A stretch of DNA of 64,000 nt from CAVSUZ01 sp963791885 (GTDB lineage: Bacteria > Pseudomonadota > Alphaproteobacteria > Acetobacterales > Acetobacteraceae). Location of the stretch: contig CAWBUL010000004.1 in the NCBI GenBank assembly GCA_963791885.1, forward strand, positions 186,001-250,000, given 5' to 3'. A program made the translations under genes and the position numbers. How positions within the stretch are numbered: the first letter of the stretch is position 1; the number at the start of each line of letters is the position of its first letter. Shown piece after piece: positions 1 to 8,531 of this stretch. The notes under the pieces are model-generated. The model worked only from the letters and a program-made list of their open reading frames with translations, was not told the DNA's origin and searched no databases.

Positions 1-991
1 GGTTGCGATCAAAGTGAACGAGGCAGGTGGGCGAAACGCGTTTGCCGTATTCAACAAAACCATCGAACGGTCTGCCAACGGCCATCAGGCATCCGACTTC
101 ACTTTGCCACGCATCGAATATCGAGCCTTGCTGGCTGCCGTGTGGAATCTCGCGCCATAGCGCTTGGCAGCGTTGTTCCAGCCAGTCGTTCAAGTCAGCC
201 AGCGTCACAAAACGCGGCATGGTCTGCCACAGCCGATGACGCGCGTCCTGGACATTCTTCTCGATCTGACCCTTCTCCCAGCCTGAGGCCGGATTGCAAA
301 AGTCAGCATCGAAAAGGTAGTGGCTGGCCATCGCGGCAAAGCGTGCATTGACCTGGCGCTTCTTGCCGACGCCAACTTGGTCAACAGCCGTTCTCATATT
401 GTCGTAGATGCCGCGGCGCGGCACGCCGCCAAGCACCCGGAACGCATGATGATGCGCGTCGAACAGCATCTCGTGCGTCTGCAGCGGATAGGCCCGGACA
501 ATGAAGGTGCGGCTGTAGCAAAGCTTGAAGTGCGCAGCTTGCAGCTTGGTCCGTTCGCCGCCGATAACGGCCCACTCCTCGCTCCAGTCGAACTGGAAAG
601 CTTCGCCCGGCTGGAAAATCAGCGGAACAAAGGCCCCGCGGCCGGTCGTCTGCTGCTCCCGCTGCCGATGCTCCTTCCAGGTGCGGGCGAACGCCGCAAC
701 ACGGCCGTATGAACCTTCAAACCCGAGGGCGGCCAGATCCGCATGCAACCGCTTGATCGTCCGCCTCTGCTTGCGCGGCCTGCCGCTCTCTAGCTTTAGC
801 CAGGCCGACAGTTTCTCGGCGAACGCGTCCAGCTTGCTGGGCCGCTCCGGCACCTTGAAGGCCGGTTCCACCACGTCGCCCCGCAAGTATTTGCGGATGG
901 TGTTCCGCGATAGCCCAGTCCTGCGGGCGATCTCCCGTATCGAAAGCTGGTCTCGAAGCGCCCAGCGACGGATCACGCTCAGTAACTCCAT
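1..991 (-). CDS. istA: IS21 transposase IstA, C-terminus cut by window edge
   Basis: DDE-type transposase that cuts and joins the IS21 ends together with the helper ATPase IstB. The visible part starts at the ATG at 991-989 (MELLSVIRRWALR) with an N-terminal helix-turn-helix that includes IREIARRTGLSRNTIRKYL. It continues into the RNase H-like core with FQFDWSEEW. The upstream ATG at 1051 would add 20 residues that read through the terminal-repeat region, so the inner start is preferred. The gene runs off the left edge and istB is not visible. It encodes the same protein as the copy at 35575-37107. Confidence 0.9.
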   Translation of the reverse strand, partial: MELLSVIRRWALRDQLSIREIARRTGLSRNTIRKYLRGDVVEPAFKVPERPSKLDAFAEKLSAWLKLESGRPRKQRRTIKRLHADLAALGFEGSYGRVAAFARTWKEHRQREQQTTGRGAFVPLIFQPGEAFQFDWSEEWAVIGGERTKLQAAHFKLCYSRTFIVRAYPLQTHEMLFDAHHHAFRVLGGVPRRGIYDNMRTAVDQVGVGKKRQVNARFAAMASHYLFDADFCNPASGWEKGQIEKNVQDARHRLWQTMPRFVTLADLNDWLEQRCQALWREIPHGSQQGSIFDAWQSEVGCLMAVGRPFDGFVEYGKRVSPTCLVHFDRN

Positions 992-1103
992 GCTTATCAC
1001 TCCCGTGGACCCCGCTGAAAACAGCCGGGGCGAGGTCAAAACATGGGTCAATTCTCAGTGGAAATTTGCCACCTGGTGGGTCAGTTCTCGATGAAACTCA
1101 ACA
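1..1103 (-). mobile_element. IS21-family insertion sequence, partial (left-end copy)
   Basis: This is the istA end of an IS21-family element whose remainder lies outside the window. It matches, in reverse orientation, the complete element at 35463-37960: position x here pairs with 36566 minus x, and all shared translations are the same, so the copies look identical over 1103 bp. The outer end is TGTTGAGTTTC followed by GAGAACTGACCC, with a second inner GAGAATTGACCC repeat. This multiple terminal repeat pattern fits the IS21 family. Identity stops at 1103/1104. Confidence 0.93.
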
Positions 1104-1404
1104 CCCTGGGACGCATCGGTGTTGCTCCGTGCCGGATTGGGCAGAGCGAATCACACCCGCTCGCGTCGGCGCAATTTGCAAGCAATCGCGGTTCGCCGCG
1201 CCGATTTCTGGCAAATGCGGTTATTTGCGCGGGGCGGAAAGACGTTGCCGCTCAATGGGTTCCGAATAGTTCACGGACGACTAGCTAGAGCAGATCGCAA
1301 TGAGCGTAATCGGTTCACCCTGAACCGATCAGGCTATAGACGACGCTCTCAATGGGCGCCGAGACCAGCTTGCCGATACCGGCCTCGACCTCACCGACGC
1401 GCCC
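1104..1404. other. Intergenic stretch with a short inverted repeat
   Basis: No convincing gene lies between the IS21 end and the stop of the Vps62-like gene. The only structure seen is a perfect 8-bp inverted repeat with a 3-nt loop at 1310-1328 (TCGGTTCA, CCC, TGAACCGA). It lies downstream of the minus-strand gene ending at 1405. It has no T-run, so it could be a repeat-family hairpin or a weak terminator. Confidence 0.5.
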
Positions 1405-3420
1405 TCAGAACACTGGCTCCATACTGTCCGCCGAACCATTGGCGAAAAACCCCCATTTCTGGTTATCGCCGCCATTCCAGCCGCCAGTATGCACCTCGGT
1501 CCCCTCTGCGATCGTGCCGCCCCATCCGTCCCAATTCTGCCCCGTGTCCCAGTTCGGACGAACCGCATAGAAATAGCCGCTCCCACCCTCCTGGCCGCCG
1601 AGATTCCACTCGGCGTGGTTATCGATCCGCGCGCGATCGACCAACACCACAGGATCGCGATTGCCGCCTGCTCGCGCCACCAGCCCGGTGGCCTTGTTGA
1701 TCAGCGCAAAGGACAAGCCACCGCGCGCAATCAGCGACCATTGCACATGCGCGTCCGACTTTGCCTGCTCGGGCGTGCATCGCTTCATCACCAACCGGCC
1801 ATTGGACGCGACCGCGACGGCGAAATCGGTATTGGCCCGAGGCCGGATCTCGAAGAGGAAATCGCCATCGGGCACGAAGCGCCATTTCTGGTTGGGGCCG
1901 CCGTTCCATCCGCCCGTGTGGACCTCCTGGCCCGCCGCGGCACCGCCACCCCACACGTCCGCGTTTTGTCCGGTATCCCATTTCGGCCGCAGCGCGTGGT
2001 AATCGAGACCTTCGTCACCCCCCAGATCCCATCTGCAATGATCGCCGAGCACCCCCGGAACCCAGGGAACGAGCAGAATCGGATCGGTGTTGCCGCCAGC
2101 CTGCAGCACGAGCCGCACCTCCTTGTTGATGATCGCAAATCCGTTATCGCCCCAGTCATCGATCCGCCACAGCTCGGCGTCGTTGCCGGCGCTTTGTTGG
2201 TTGACGATCAGCGTCCGCTGTGCGCCGGCCGCTTTGAAGGTCAGCACCATTCGTGCATCGGCCATCGACTTGATGCGATTATAGACCGGGCTTTGGTGCA
2301 GCCAGACGTTTGAGCGCCCGCCGAAAGCCCCCGGGCCGATCCCGTTCGTCGGACTGTCGTCGCCCCCACTGGCCACAAAGTTCGACGGCAGCTTGCTCGC
2401 AACCACGCCGGTGGCGATCGCCGCCCCGGCACCGATGACGGCGAAAGTGCCGAGTGTCGCCGCGCTCAGCAACCCGCCGATCAACCCGACCGCGAGCTTG
2501 GGATTGTTCGCCATCCAGTCGAGGATCTTGACGTAGTCCCAGTCCCACATGTTGAGGTTGCTGCCGTCGAGATACGTCGCACCCGTCAAATGGTTGGTCC
2601 ATTGCGTGCCGAACCGGCCGCAGAATGTGACCCAGCGCTGATCCGTCAGCGGCGCGCCGTCATCGCCCCGTCCGATCAGGACCAATTCCCCACCATCATA
2701 CGGCTTCCACACGGCATTCGGCTTCCGGTGAATCACATCGACCACGTCGACGATCCCGGACTGGCCGCCGGTCACGATCCAGTCTTCCTCGTTCATGGTG
2801 ATCGCGTTGTACGACGCATGCCCGTTCAGTGCGGCGCGCACGATCGGATGGTCGCCATCCGCCTCGTACTGACCTGGCCTAAACCAGGTCTTGCTTCCGT
2901 GCTGTTCGTATCCGACAGCGAGGATACTGTCGGGCTTGCTGGCAAGCACGCGCACCGCAATGCTTTCGATATCGCCCTGATGCCGGCCGTAATCATTCAG
3001 GACACAACGGAAGTGACTGCCCGCACGCAGGGCGTTGACGGTCTGGCCACCCTGATACGCGTACAGGAAGAAATAGTTGATATCGATGTAAGGGTCGTTG
3101 AACTGCACCGAGACATACATCGGCGCGCCGACCCGCCCATTCACCGGGACCGAGCCCGGATACTGACTCGGGTTGACGTCCACATACGCCCCGTCAGTCG
3201 TATCGTACGGAGCCAGCCGGTTCGGATCGCCCTGCAACGGTACAGCCAGATGCGGATCGCTATGGCTCTTCAGTGTGGCCCCGGTCAGCAGATGCTGAAG
3301 GCTGCACGGAAAAGAGCGTTCGTTCGGATGAAACGTCACCTGCGGCGTGAAGCGCACGATGTCCTCGGGTTTCAGCGGCGCGATGTAATTCGGATTCGCT
3401 GGCGTCAATGTAGCGGGCAT
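1405..3420 (-). CDS. Vps62-like (DUF946) protein with hydrophobic segment and ricin-B-type lectin repeats
   Basis: 671 residues in three parts. Residues about 15-300 resemble the Vps62/DUF946 fold, with the landmarks GRHQGDIESIAVRV (near 145-158), YEQHG (171-175) and the HASY segment near 201. Residues about 309-342 form a long Gly/Ala-rich hydrophobic stretch that could be membrane-inserting. Residues about 375-665 contain two homologous lectin-like units, each ending in HTGGWNGG followed by NQKW and each preceded by WDTGQN, which is typical of ricin-B/QxW repeats. No N-terminal signal peptide is obvious. An uncharacterised sugar-binding or membrane-active role is inferred only. The gene stands alone, with the ATG at 3420-3418. 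Confidence 0.75.
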   Translation of the reverse strand: MPATLTPANPNYIAPLKPEDIVRFTPQVTFHPNERSFPCSLQHLLTGATLKSHSDPHLAVPLQGDPNRLAPYDTTDGAYVDVNPSQYPGSVPVNGRVGAPMYVSVQFNDPYIDINYFFLYAYQGGQTVNALRAGSHFRCVLNDYGRHQGDIESIAVRVLASKPDSILAVGYEQHGSKTWFRPGQYEADGDHPIVRAALNGHASYNAITMNEEDWIVTGGQSGIVDVVDVIHRKPNAVWKPYDGGELVLIGRGDDGAPLTDQRWVTFCGRFGTQWTNHLTGATYLDGSNLNMWDWDYVKILDWMANNPKLAVGLIGGLLSAATLGTFAVIGAGAAIATGVVASKLPSNFVASGGDDSPTNGIGPGAFGGRSNVWLHQSPVYNRIKSMADARMVLTFKAAGAQRTLIVNQQSAGNDAELWRIDDWGDNGFAIINKEVRLVLQAGGNTDPILLVPWVPGVLGDHCRWDLGGDEGLDYHALRPKWDTGQNADVWGGGAAAGQEVHTGGWNGGPNQKWRFVPDGDFLFEIRPRANTDFAVAVASNGRLVMKRCTPEQAKSDAHVQWSLIARGGLSFALINKATGLVARAGGNRDPVVLVDRARIDNHAEWNLGGQEGGSGYFYAVRPNWDTGQNWDGWGGTIAEGTEVHTGGWNGGDNQKWGFFANGSADSMEPVF

Positions 3421-3533
3421 CGTGAAGCATCCTTGCTGAGCACCGCGCCGATAGTCCGAGGCCCTCGTTAACCAACCATTAACGATGTGGCCGCCCTGCG
3501 TGCAACTACATCAGGTTTTTAAGCGCGACAGAC

Positions 3534-3752
3534 TCAACAGTGCAGAGCGCGGTGCACTGAGCGCTGCCGAACAATCCAGCCTGCCGACAGCAGAATACTC
3601 GAGATAAGGACTGCAGCGGCAATCAAACCGCCCAGAGTTGCGCGAGCATGCAGACGAATCGAGGCCTTGTCCCCGATCTGAAACACCAGATCAACGGTCA
3701 TTTCCTCGGGGTGCGTGATGGGTGGCGATGTCCGCGGTGTGTTTGATGTCAT
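3534..3752 (-). CDS. Small hypothetical single-pass membrane protein
   Basis: 72 residues with one hydrophobic helix (LGGLIAAAVLISSILLSAGW, about residues 41-60) flanked by charged residues. No family is recognised. It lies alone between the Vps62-like gene and a decayed region. The transmembrane segment is the only support, so it may be a chance ORF. Confidence 0.35.
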   Translation of the reverse strand: MTSNTPRTSPPITHPEEMTVDLVFQIGDKASIRLHARATLGGLIAAAVLISSILLSAGWIVRQRSVHRALHC

Positions 3753-3889
3753 CGGGCTAACGCTGCCAGAAACGGGAAACGCTGGGTGAGTTCATTCCAC
3801 GCGGCGGAGCCGGCAGTCGGATATTCTCCACCTCGAAGATCGGCTGCAGCGGCTATTCGCTTGTCTCCAAAAAACTCGACGGCTGATGC

Positions 3890-4090
3890 GGGCCATGGAT
3901 GATCTGACAACCCTTTTTGACGACACCGGCAACCCTCACATCTTCGAGCCGGCGCTCCGATCTCATCATCGTCGTGGACACGCTTCCGGCCGCGATACTG
4001 CAGGGCAAACGCAAGTGTCTTCGCCAGCTCCTCGACCGTGGCGGCCGAGCGTGGGTGAATTGGAAGACCAGAACGATGCTGACCCCCATT
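3890..4090 (-). pseudogene. Frameshifted remnant of a small conserved hypothetical protein
   Basis: On the minus strand one frame reads TVEELAKTLAFALQYRGRKR followed by VHDDDEI. The adjacent frame then continues with RRLEDVRVAGVVKKG. Together they look like one short alphaproteobacterial protein (helical, about 70 residues) split by a frameshift near 3965. No valid start codon was found for the first frame. Family identity rests on my recollection of similar small proteins and was not checked. The rest of 3753-4088 shows nothing else. Confidence 0.35.
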
Positions 4091-4142
4091 GGCTAAAGCC
4101 GTTGTGAATTGCGTGTGGTACGGGGCCGCCGCACATCAAGGT

Positions 4143-4397
4143 ATGGGTAATCCGACCGAGTCCCTCACCCGACGTCAGTGGCGATTACTCACTGGTATCG
4201 CCGCCCTGCCCGAGGGCGTTTCATACGCCGCCCTGGAGCACAATCCGGACATCTGCTCGCTGGTTCAGAGTGACCTTGTGGTGTTCGAGAATACCCGGCC
4301 GGGTGTCGGAGAGGTGCGGCTGACCTTCCTCGGTCGCTCCGCCCTCCATCACCCGACACCTGGGCGAAGCAAGGTAAACCGCCGCCGATCGTCGTGA
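4143..4397 (+). CDS. Small hypothetical protein
   Basis: 84 residues from the ATG at 4143 (MGNPTESLTRRQWRLLTGIA). A longer reading begins at 4089. The part from SLTRRQWRLLTGIAALPEGV to the glycine/arginine-rich end resembles a small winged-helix-like protein, but no family is recognised. It precedes the tRNA-Ala gene, which is on the opposite strand. There is only a weak AAGG a few bases upstream of the ATG. Confidence 0.35.
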   Translation: MGNPTESLTRRQWRLLTGIAALPEGVSYAALEHNPDICSLVQSDLVVFENTRPGVGEVRLTFLGRSALHHPTPGRSKVNRRRSS

Positions 4398-4478
4398 GCA
4401 GGACGTTCGCCCGGAGCGAGCATCCGCGCAGACATTATGGGGTTTTCTGACCGGAAGGGGTTAAGTCTCCGATTTCCC

Positions 4479-4554
4479 TGGTGGAGCCAAGGGGAGTCGA
4501 ACCCCTGACCTCCTGAATGCCATTCAGGCGCTCTCCCAACTGAGCTATGGCCCC
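4479..4554 (-). tRNA. tRNA-Ala(GGC)
   Basis: A 76-nt cloverleaf can be read on the minus strand. The acceptor stem is GGGGCCA paired with TGGCTCC, including one G-T pair. The D arm contains AGCTCAGTTGGGAGAGC. The anticodon stem is CCTGA/TCAGG around ATGGCAT, giving anticodon GGC, which reads GCC alanine codons. The T arm is AGGGGTTCGACTCCCCT. The discriminator A and the 3' CCA are encoded (4479-4482). This is a housekeeping gene. Confidence 0.97.
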
Positions 4555-4643
4555 ATCATGTCGGGATAACGTGACCCACACGCACCGACCTCCGGCCCCG
4601 CGCAATCACGCTGGCGGGGTCTTAGCGTCCGGCCCGCCCCCGA

Positions 4644-5288
4644 TCAACCCCCGACGCCATGCGCCGCCTGGAACGTCGCACCCGTCTTGCCCCGAATCTC
4701 CTCCAAACTCAGCCCCGGAGCCATCTCGGTCAGCCGCAGCCCAGGCCGCCCCACCTCAAACACGCCCAGATCGGTGATCACCAGATCCACCACACCCGTC
4801 CCGGTCAGAGGCAGCGTACAGCGCTCCAACAGCTTGGGGTTGCCGCCGGCCGTGTGCTCCATCAGCACCACCACGCGCTTCACCCCGGCGACCAGATCCA
4901 TCGCGCCACCCATGCCCTTCACCATCTTTCCGGGGATCATCCAGTTCGCCAGATCGCCGTTCTCCGCCACCTGCAGCGCGCCCAGGATCGAGATGTCGAT
5001 ATGCCCGCCACGCACCATCGCGAAGCTGGCGGCACTATCGAAGAAGCTGGTGGTCGGCAGTTCCGTCACCGTCTGCTTGCCGGCGTTGATCAGATCGGCG
5101 TCTTCATCGCCCTCGAACGGAAAGGGCCCCATGCCCAGCATGCCGTTCTCCGAGTGCAACTGGATGGAAATCCCGGGCGGGATGTGATTGGCCACCAGTG
5201 TCGGAATCCCGATGCCGAGATTCACATAGAACCCGTCGCGCAGCTCCTGCGCGGCGCGGGCAGCCATCTGTTCGCGCGTCCAGGCCAT
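4644..5288 (-). CDS. scoB: 3-oxoacid CoA-transferase, subunit B
   Basis: Beta subunit of a succinyl-CoA:3-ketoacid (acetoacetate) CoA-transferase, which moves CoA between succinate and a 3-keto acid in ketone-body or short-chain acid use. The 214 residues match the usual subunit length. The SENGMLGMGP motif places the catalytic glutamate at residue 47, and a glycine-rich GKMVKGMGGAMDLV segment follows. It lies 11 bp downstream of scoA on the same strand and forms a two-gene operon. The exact acyl substrate cannot be told from the sequence, since atoA or catJ-type relatives share these motifs. Confidence 0.92.
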   Translation of the reverse strand: MAWTREQMAARAAQELRDGFYVNLGIGIPTLVANHIPPGISIQLHSENGMLGMGPFPFEGDEDADLINAGKQTVTELPTTSFFDSAASFAMVRGGHIDISILGALQVAENGDLANWMIPGKMVKGMGGAMDLVAGVKRVVVLMEHTAGGNPKLLERCTLPLTGTGVVDLVITDLGVFEVGRPGLRLTEMAPGLSLEEIRGKTGATFQAAHGVGG

Positions 5289-5299
5289 ACGCCCCTCCC

Positions 5300-6013
5300 T
5301 TATGCTGCCTCGCGCTTGCGCACCGTCCGCTGCTCGATGCGCTTATCGACCCGCGCGGGATGGATGATGCGATCGACGAAGATCCCCGGCGTGGCAATCC
5401 TGTCCGCCTCGAGTTCACCGGGCGGCACCAGCGCCTCAACTTGCGCCACGGTCACCTTGGCGGCCGTGGCCATGATCGGATTGAAGTTCCGCGCGGTCTT
5501 TCGGTACTCAAGGTTGCCCTCGGTATCGGCTTTCCACGCGTGCACGATCGACAGATCGGCGCGCAACCAGCGTTCCATCACATAGGTGCGGCCCTCGAAT
5601 TCGCGTGTCTCCTTGCCTTCAGCAACCAATGTGCCGACTCCCGTCGGGGTGAAGAAGGCGGGAATCCCGGCCCCGCCGGCGCGGATGCGCTCCGCCAGCG
5701 TGCCCTGCGGGTTGAACTCGATCTCCAGTTCGCCGGCCAGGTATTGCTTCGCGAACGTCGCATTTTCCCCGACATAGGAACTGATCATTTTGCGGATCTG
5801 CCGGGTCTGCAGCAGCAGACCCAGCCCCGCATCATCAATGCCCGCGTTGTTGGAGATCACCGTCAGCCCGGTCACGCCGCTGTCGCGAATTGCCTCGATC
5901 AGCACGCTCGGGATTCCGCACAGGCCGAAGCCGCCGGACATGATGGTCATGTCGTTATGCAGCAGACCGGCCAGGGCGGCTTTGGCGTCGGGATAGACCT
6001 TGTTGACAGCCAC
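5300..6013 (-). CDS. scoA: 3-oxoacid CoA-transferase, subunit A
   Basis: Alpha subunit partner of the preceding gene; the two halves form the CoA-transferase active site. The 237 residues include the glycine-rich GGFGLCGIPS loop (about 27-36), NPQGTLAERIRAGGAGIPAF and GVGT in the CoA-binding region. These are characteristic of family I CoA-transferases. It starts at the ATG at 6013-6011 and is first in the operon. The next upstream gene (6028-7377) ends 14 bp away on the same strand, so co-transcription with the envelope operon is possible, though there is no functional link. Confidence 0.92.
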   Translation of the reverse strand: MAVNKVYPDAKAALAGLLHNDMTIMSGGFGLCGIPSVLIEAIRDSGVTGLTVISNNAGIDDAGLGLLLQTRQIRKMISSYVGENATFAKQYLAGELEIEFNPQGTLAERIRAGGAGIPAFFTPTGVGTLVAEGKETREFEGRTYVMERWLRADLSIVHAWKADTEGNLEYRKTARNFNPIMATAAKVTVAQVEALVPPGELEADRIATPGIFVDRIIHPARVDKRIEQRTVRKREAA

Positions 6014-6027
6014 GGCGTTGCCTCCTC

Positions 6028-7377
6028 TCAGGTCTGCTTGTTGCTACCGTAATCGGTCAAACGCAGTTCGATACGGCGGTTCTTGGCATAGGCATCGGAC
6101 GTGTCGCCGGTATCGAGCGGATGGTTGTCGCCGAAACCGGTGGCGGAGAGACGGTCGGGGGGAACGCCCTGAGCGATCAGCAGCTTCACCACGCTGATGG
6201 CGCGCGCCGCCGACAGTTCCCAGTTGGAGGCGAACTGCCCGCCACCGCTGATCGGCTGCTTGTCGGCATATCCATCCACATCCAGCACCCAGTTGATGTT
6301 GGGCGGAATCTGTGCGGCGATCTGGTTGATCGTCTCGGCGAGCTTGATGATCTGCACCGCCCCGTCCGGCGACAGATCGGCGCTGTTGACCGGAAACAGC
6401 ACGTCGCTCTGGATTACGAAACGATCACCCACGACGTGAATGCTGGGCTTGTTCGCCAAAATCTTGCGCAAGTCGCCGAAGAACTCGCTGCGATAGGATT
6501 GCAGCTCCTGCACCTTGGCGGCGAGGGCGGCATTCAGCTGCTGGCCAAGATTCGCGATCTGCACGTCTTTGTCGCGGCCCTTCTGCTGGGCGATATCCAA
6601 CGCCTGCGCCACGGAACTCAGTTGCGCCTTCAGCTGGTCCACCTGCTGGTTCAACAAGGCGATCTGCGCGGCGGCGCTGTCCCCGAGGTCTTTTTCCTTC
6701 GCCAGTTGGGCTTCCACCGCCTCGCGCCGCTGCTTCTCGGTGGTCACCTGGGCCAGCGCACCTTCCGCCTGCTTCTCCAGCTGATCGCGCAGCGCCTGCA
6801 GCGCGCGTGTCTGCTCCGCGAGCTTGGCGAGGTCCGACAGCCGCGCCTGAATCGTATCGCGATCCGCCGAGACCGTCTTATCCAGCTCGGCTTCCTGGCG
6901 CTGCATGTCTTGAAGTTGCTGCTGCAACTGGGCAACCTGGCTCTGTAGCGCGGTGGCCTGGGTTGCATTCGCCTGCGCGGCCTTGGTTTGCGTCGCCAGC
7001 TGCGACGTCAGCGCGTTGCGCTCCGACACCGTGGCCTGCAAGCGACTTTGCACGCTGGCCAACTGATCGGAAATGGCCTGGCGATCCTTCTGCGTCACAG
7101 CCAGTTGGGCAGTAACCTGAGCAAGCGACTGCTGGAGCGTGCTTTCCTTCCCCTGCTCCAGCGCGAGCATGTGGACCATATCCGCCAGCTGGCCCTTGAC
7201 CTGATCCAGCGCCTTGCTGCGGCCGCTCAGCGCGAACGATAGAAAGAACTGCGCCAGCACGAAGACCAGCAGAACGAAGATGATGACCATCAGCAGCGTA
7301 GAGAGCGCGTCCACATAGCCCGGCCACGCCTCGAGACCGGCGACCGAAGCGTTCCTGCGGCGGGAACTCAGCGACAT
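6028..7377 (-). CDS. MotB-like membrane protein: one TM helix, long coiled coil, C-terminal OmpA peptidoglycan-binding domain
   Basis: 449 residues. The N-terminal segment WPGYVDALSTLLMVIIFVLL (18-37) is a MotB/ExbD-type helix carrying an acidic residue, Asp23, at the place used for proton conduction in MotB. Residues about 55-300 are Gln/Ala-rich heptads typical of a long periplasmic coiled coil. Residues about 320-445 form an OmpA-like peptidoglycan-binding domain with DVDGYAD, NWELSAARA and NRRIELRL. It overlaps the MotA-like gene by 1 bp (7377). A proton-driven envelope motor or energiser complex is inferred. It is not a flagellar stator by context. Confidence 0.82.
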   Translation of the reverse strand: MSLSSRRRNASVAGLEAWPGYVDALSTLLMVIIFVLLVFVLAQFFLSFALSGRSKALDQVKGQLADMVHMLALEQGKESTLQQSLAQVTAQLAVTQKDRQAISDQLASVQSRLQATVSERNALTSQLATQTKAAQANATQATALQSQVAQLQQQLQDMQRQEAELDKTVSADRDTIQARLSDLAKLAEQTRALQALRDQLEKQAEGALAQVTTEKQRREAVEAQLAKEKDLGDSAAAQIALLNQQVDQLKAQLSSVAQALDIAQQKGRDKDVQIANLGQQLNAALAAKVQELQSYRSEFFGDLRKILANKPSIHVVGDRFVIQSDVLFPVNSADLSPDGAVQIIKLAETINQIAAQIPPNINWVLDVDGYADKQPISGGGQFASNWELSAARAISVVKLLIAQGVPPDRLSATGFGDNHPLDTGDTSDAYAKNRRIELRLTDYGSNKQT

Positions 7378-8531
7378 CAGCGCTGCTCTTCGGCCAGCGC
7401 GGCGATCGTGCGCGTCAGCAGCCGCAGATCGTTGCGCAGTTCAGTGGTACTCTGAACACGGCCCTGTTCGGTTTCCGTCAGCAGGCGCTGCAGATAAATC
7501 TCGATGTTGCGCAGATGGCCGCGCATCACGTCGTCAAAACCGCCATCGGCCTTCCGCTCCGCCAGTCGTTGCAGTGCGGGGCCAAGCGTCGACTGCGTTT
7601 CGGCGATGCGCAGCATCATCTGCTGGTTGGTACGCATCGTATCCGTGAACGCCGCCATCCGCTCCGACAAATTCATGATCGCATTATTGGCCTGGGCACG
7701 GCTGTCCTCCCCGCGCGCGAGGATGGACTGCAGGCCCTCCATATTCTCCGCGGTCTGTTCCAGCAGCGCCTGAACATAGACCGGCACGGACCCTTCACCC
7801 TCGGAAATGAAACCGGAGGATAAGCGCGTCAGTCCCGCCAGCCATTCCTCGAGTTCGTTGAAAAACCGGTTCTGCGCCTGCGCTGCCGTCAGATCGAGGA
7901 AGCCCAGCACCAGCGCACCGGAAAGACCAAAAAGGCTCGCCGAGAACGCGGTCCCCATGCCCGTGAGTGGTCCGGCGAGGCCGGATTTGAGCTGCTCGAA
8001 TGCCTGATTGATATCGCCGGTGCCGAGATTCATCCCCTGGATCACGTCCGACACGGAACTGACGGTTTTGAGCAACCCCCAAAACGTGCCGAGCAGGCCG
8101 AGGAAAATCAGCAGCCCCGTCATGTAGCGGGACAGTTCGCGGCTCTCATCCAACCGCGATGCGATGCTGTCGAGCAGCGAGCGCGTCGCAGTCGTGGAAA
8201 GCGTGAAGCGCGCGGCGTGGCCCGGACGCCCGGTGCCTTCCCGGACAGCAAGCATGCTCGCCATCGGCGCCAGCAGGCGCGGGGAGGGTAGGGCGGCGAG
8301 GCGCGGCCGTCCGGTCTGATAGGTTTCGACCCAGGTCACTTCAGGCGACAGCCGCAGGACCTGACGCAGGTTCCAGCCGATGCCGACCGCCAGGATGAAC
8401 ACGATCAGCGCGTTCAGCCCCAGATTGTTCGCGAAGATCCGCGCCAGGACGGGGCCGAGCAGACCGGCCACCACCGCGACGGCCACCAGAAAGACCAGCA
8501 TGCGTAACAGATACAGCGTGGGGCGTGTCAT
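7377..8531 (-). CDS. MotA/TolQ/ExbB-like proton-channel protein
   Basis: 384 residues. Four hydrophobic segments are visible: about 5-30, 38-55, 138-160 (LLIFLGLLGTFWGLLKTV) and 190-215 (GTAFSASLFGLSGALVLGFL). The last two match the channel-forming helices of the MotA/TolQ/ExbB family. The C-terminal 170 residues are predicted helical and cytoplasmic. It is the middle gene of a three-gene operon with two OmpA-domain proteins and overlaps the upstream gene by the ATGA at 8528-8531. It would pair with the MotB-like product. The cargo or process it powers is unknown. Confidence 0.82.
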   Translation of the reverse strand: MTRPTLYLLRMLVFLVAVAVVAGLLGPVLARIFANNLGLNALIVFILAVGIGWNLRQVLRLSPEVTWVETYQTGRPRLAALPSPRLLAPMASMLAVREGTGRPGHAARFTLSTTATRSLLDSIASRLDESRELSRYMTGLLIFLGLLGTFWGLLKTVSSVSDVIQGMNLGTGDINQAFEQLKSGLAGPLTGMGTAFSASLFGLSGALVLGFLDLTAAQAQNRFFNELEEWLAGLTRLSSGFISEGEGSVPVYVQALLEQTAENMEGLQSILARGEDSRAQANNAIMNLSERMAAFTDTMRTNQQMMLRIAETQSTLGPALQRLAERKADGGFDDVMRGHLRNIEIYLQRLLTETEQGRVQSTTELRNDLRLLTRTIAALAEEQR

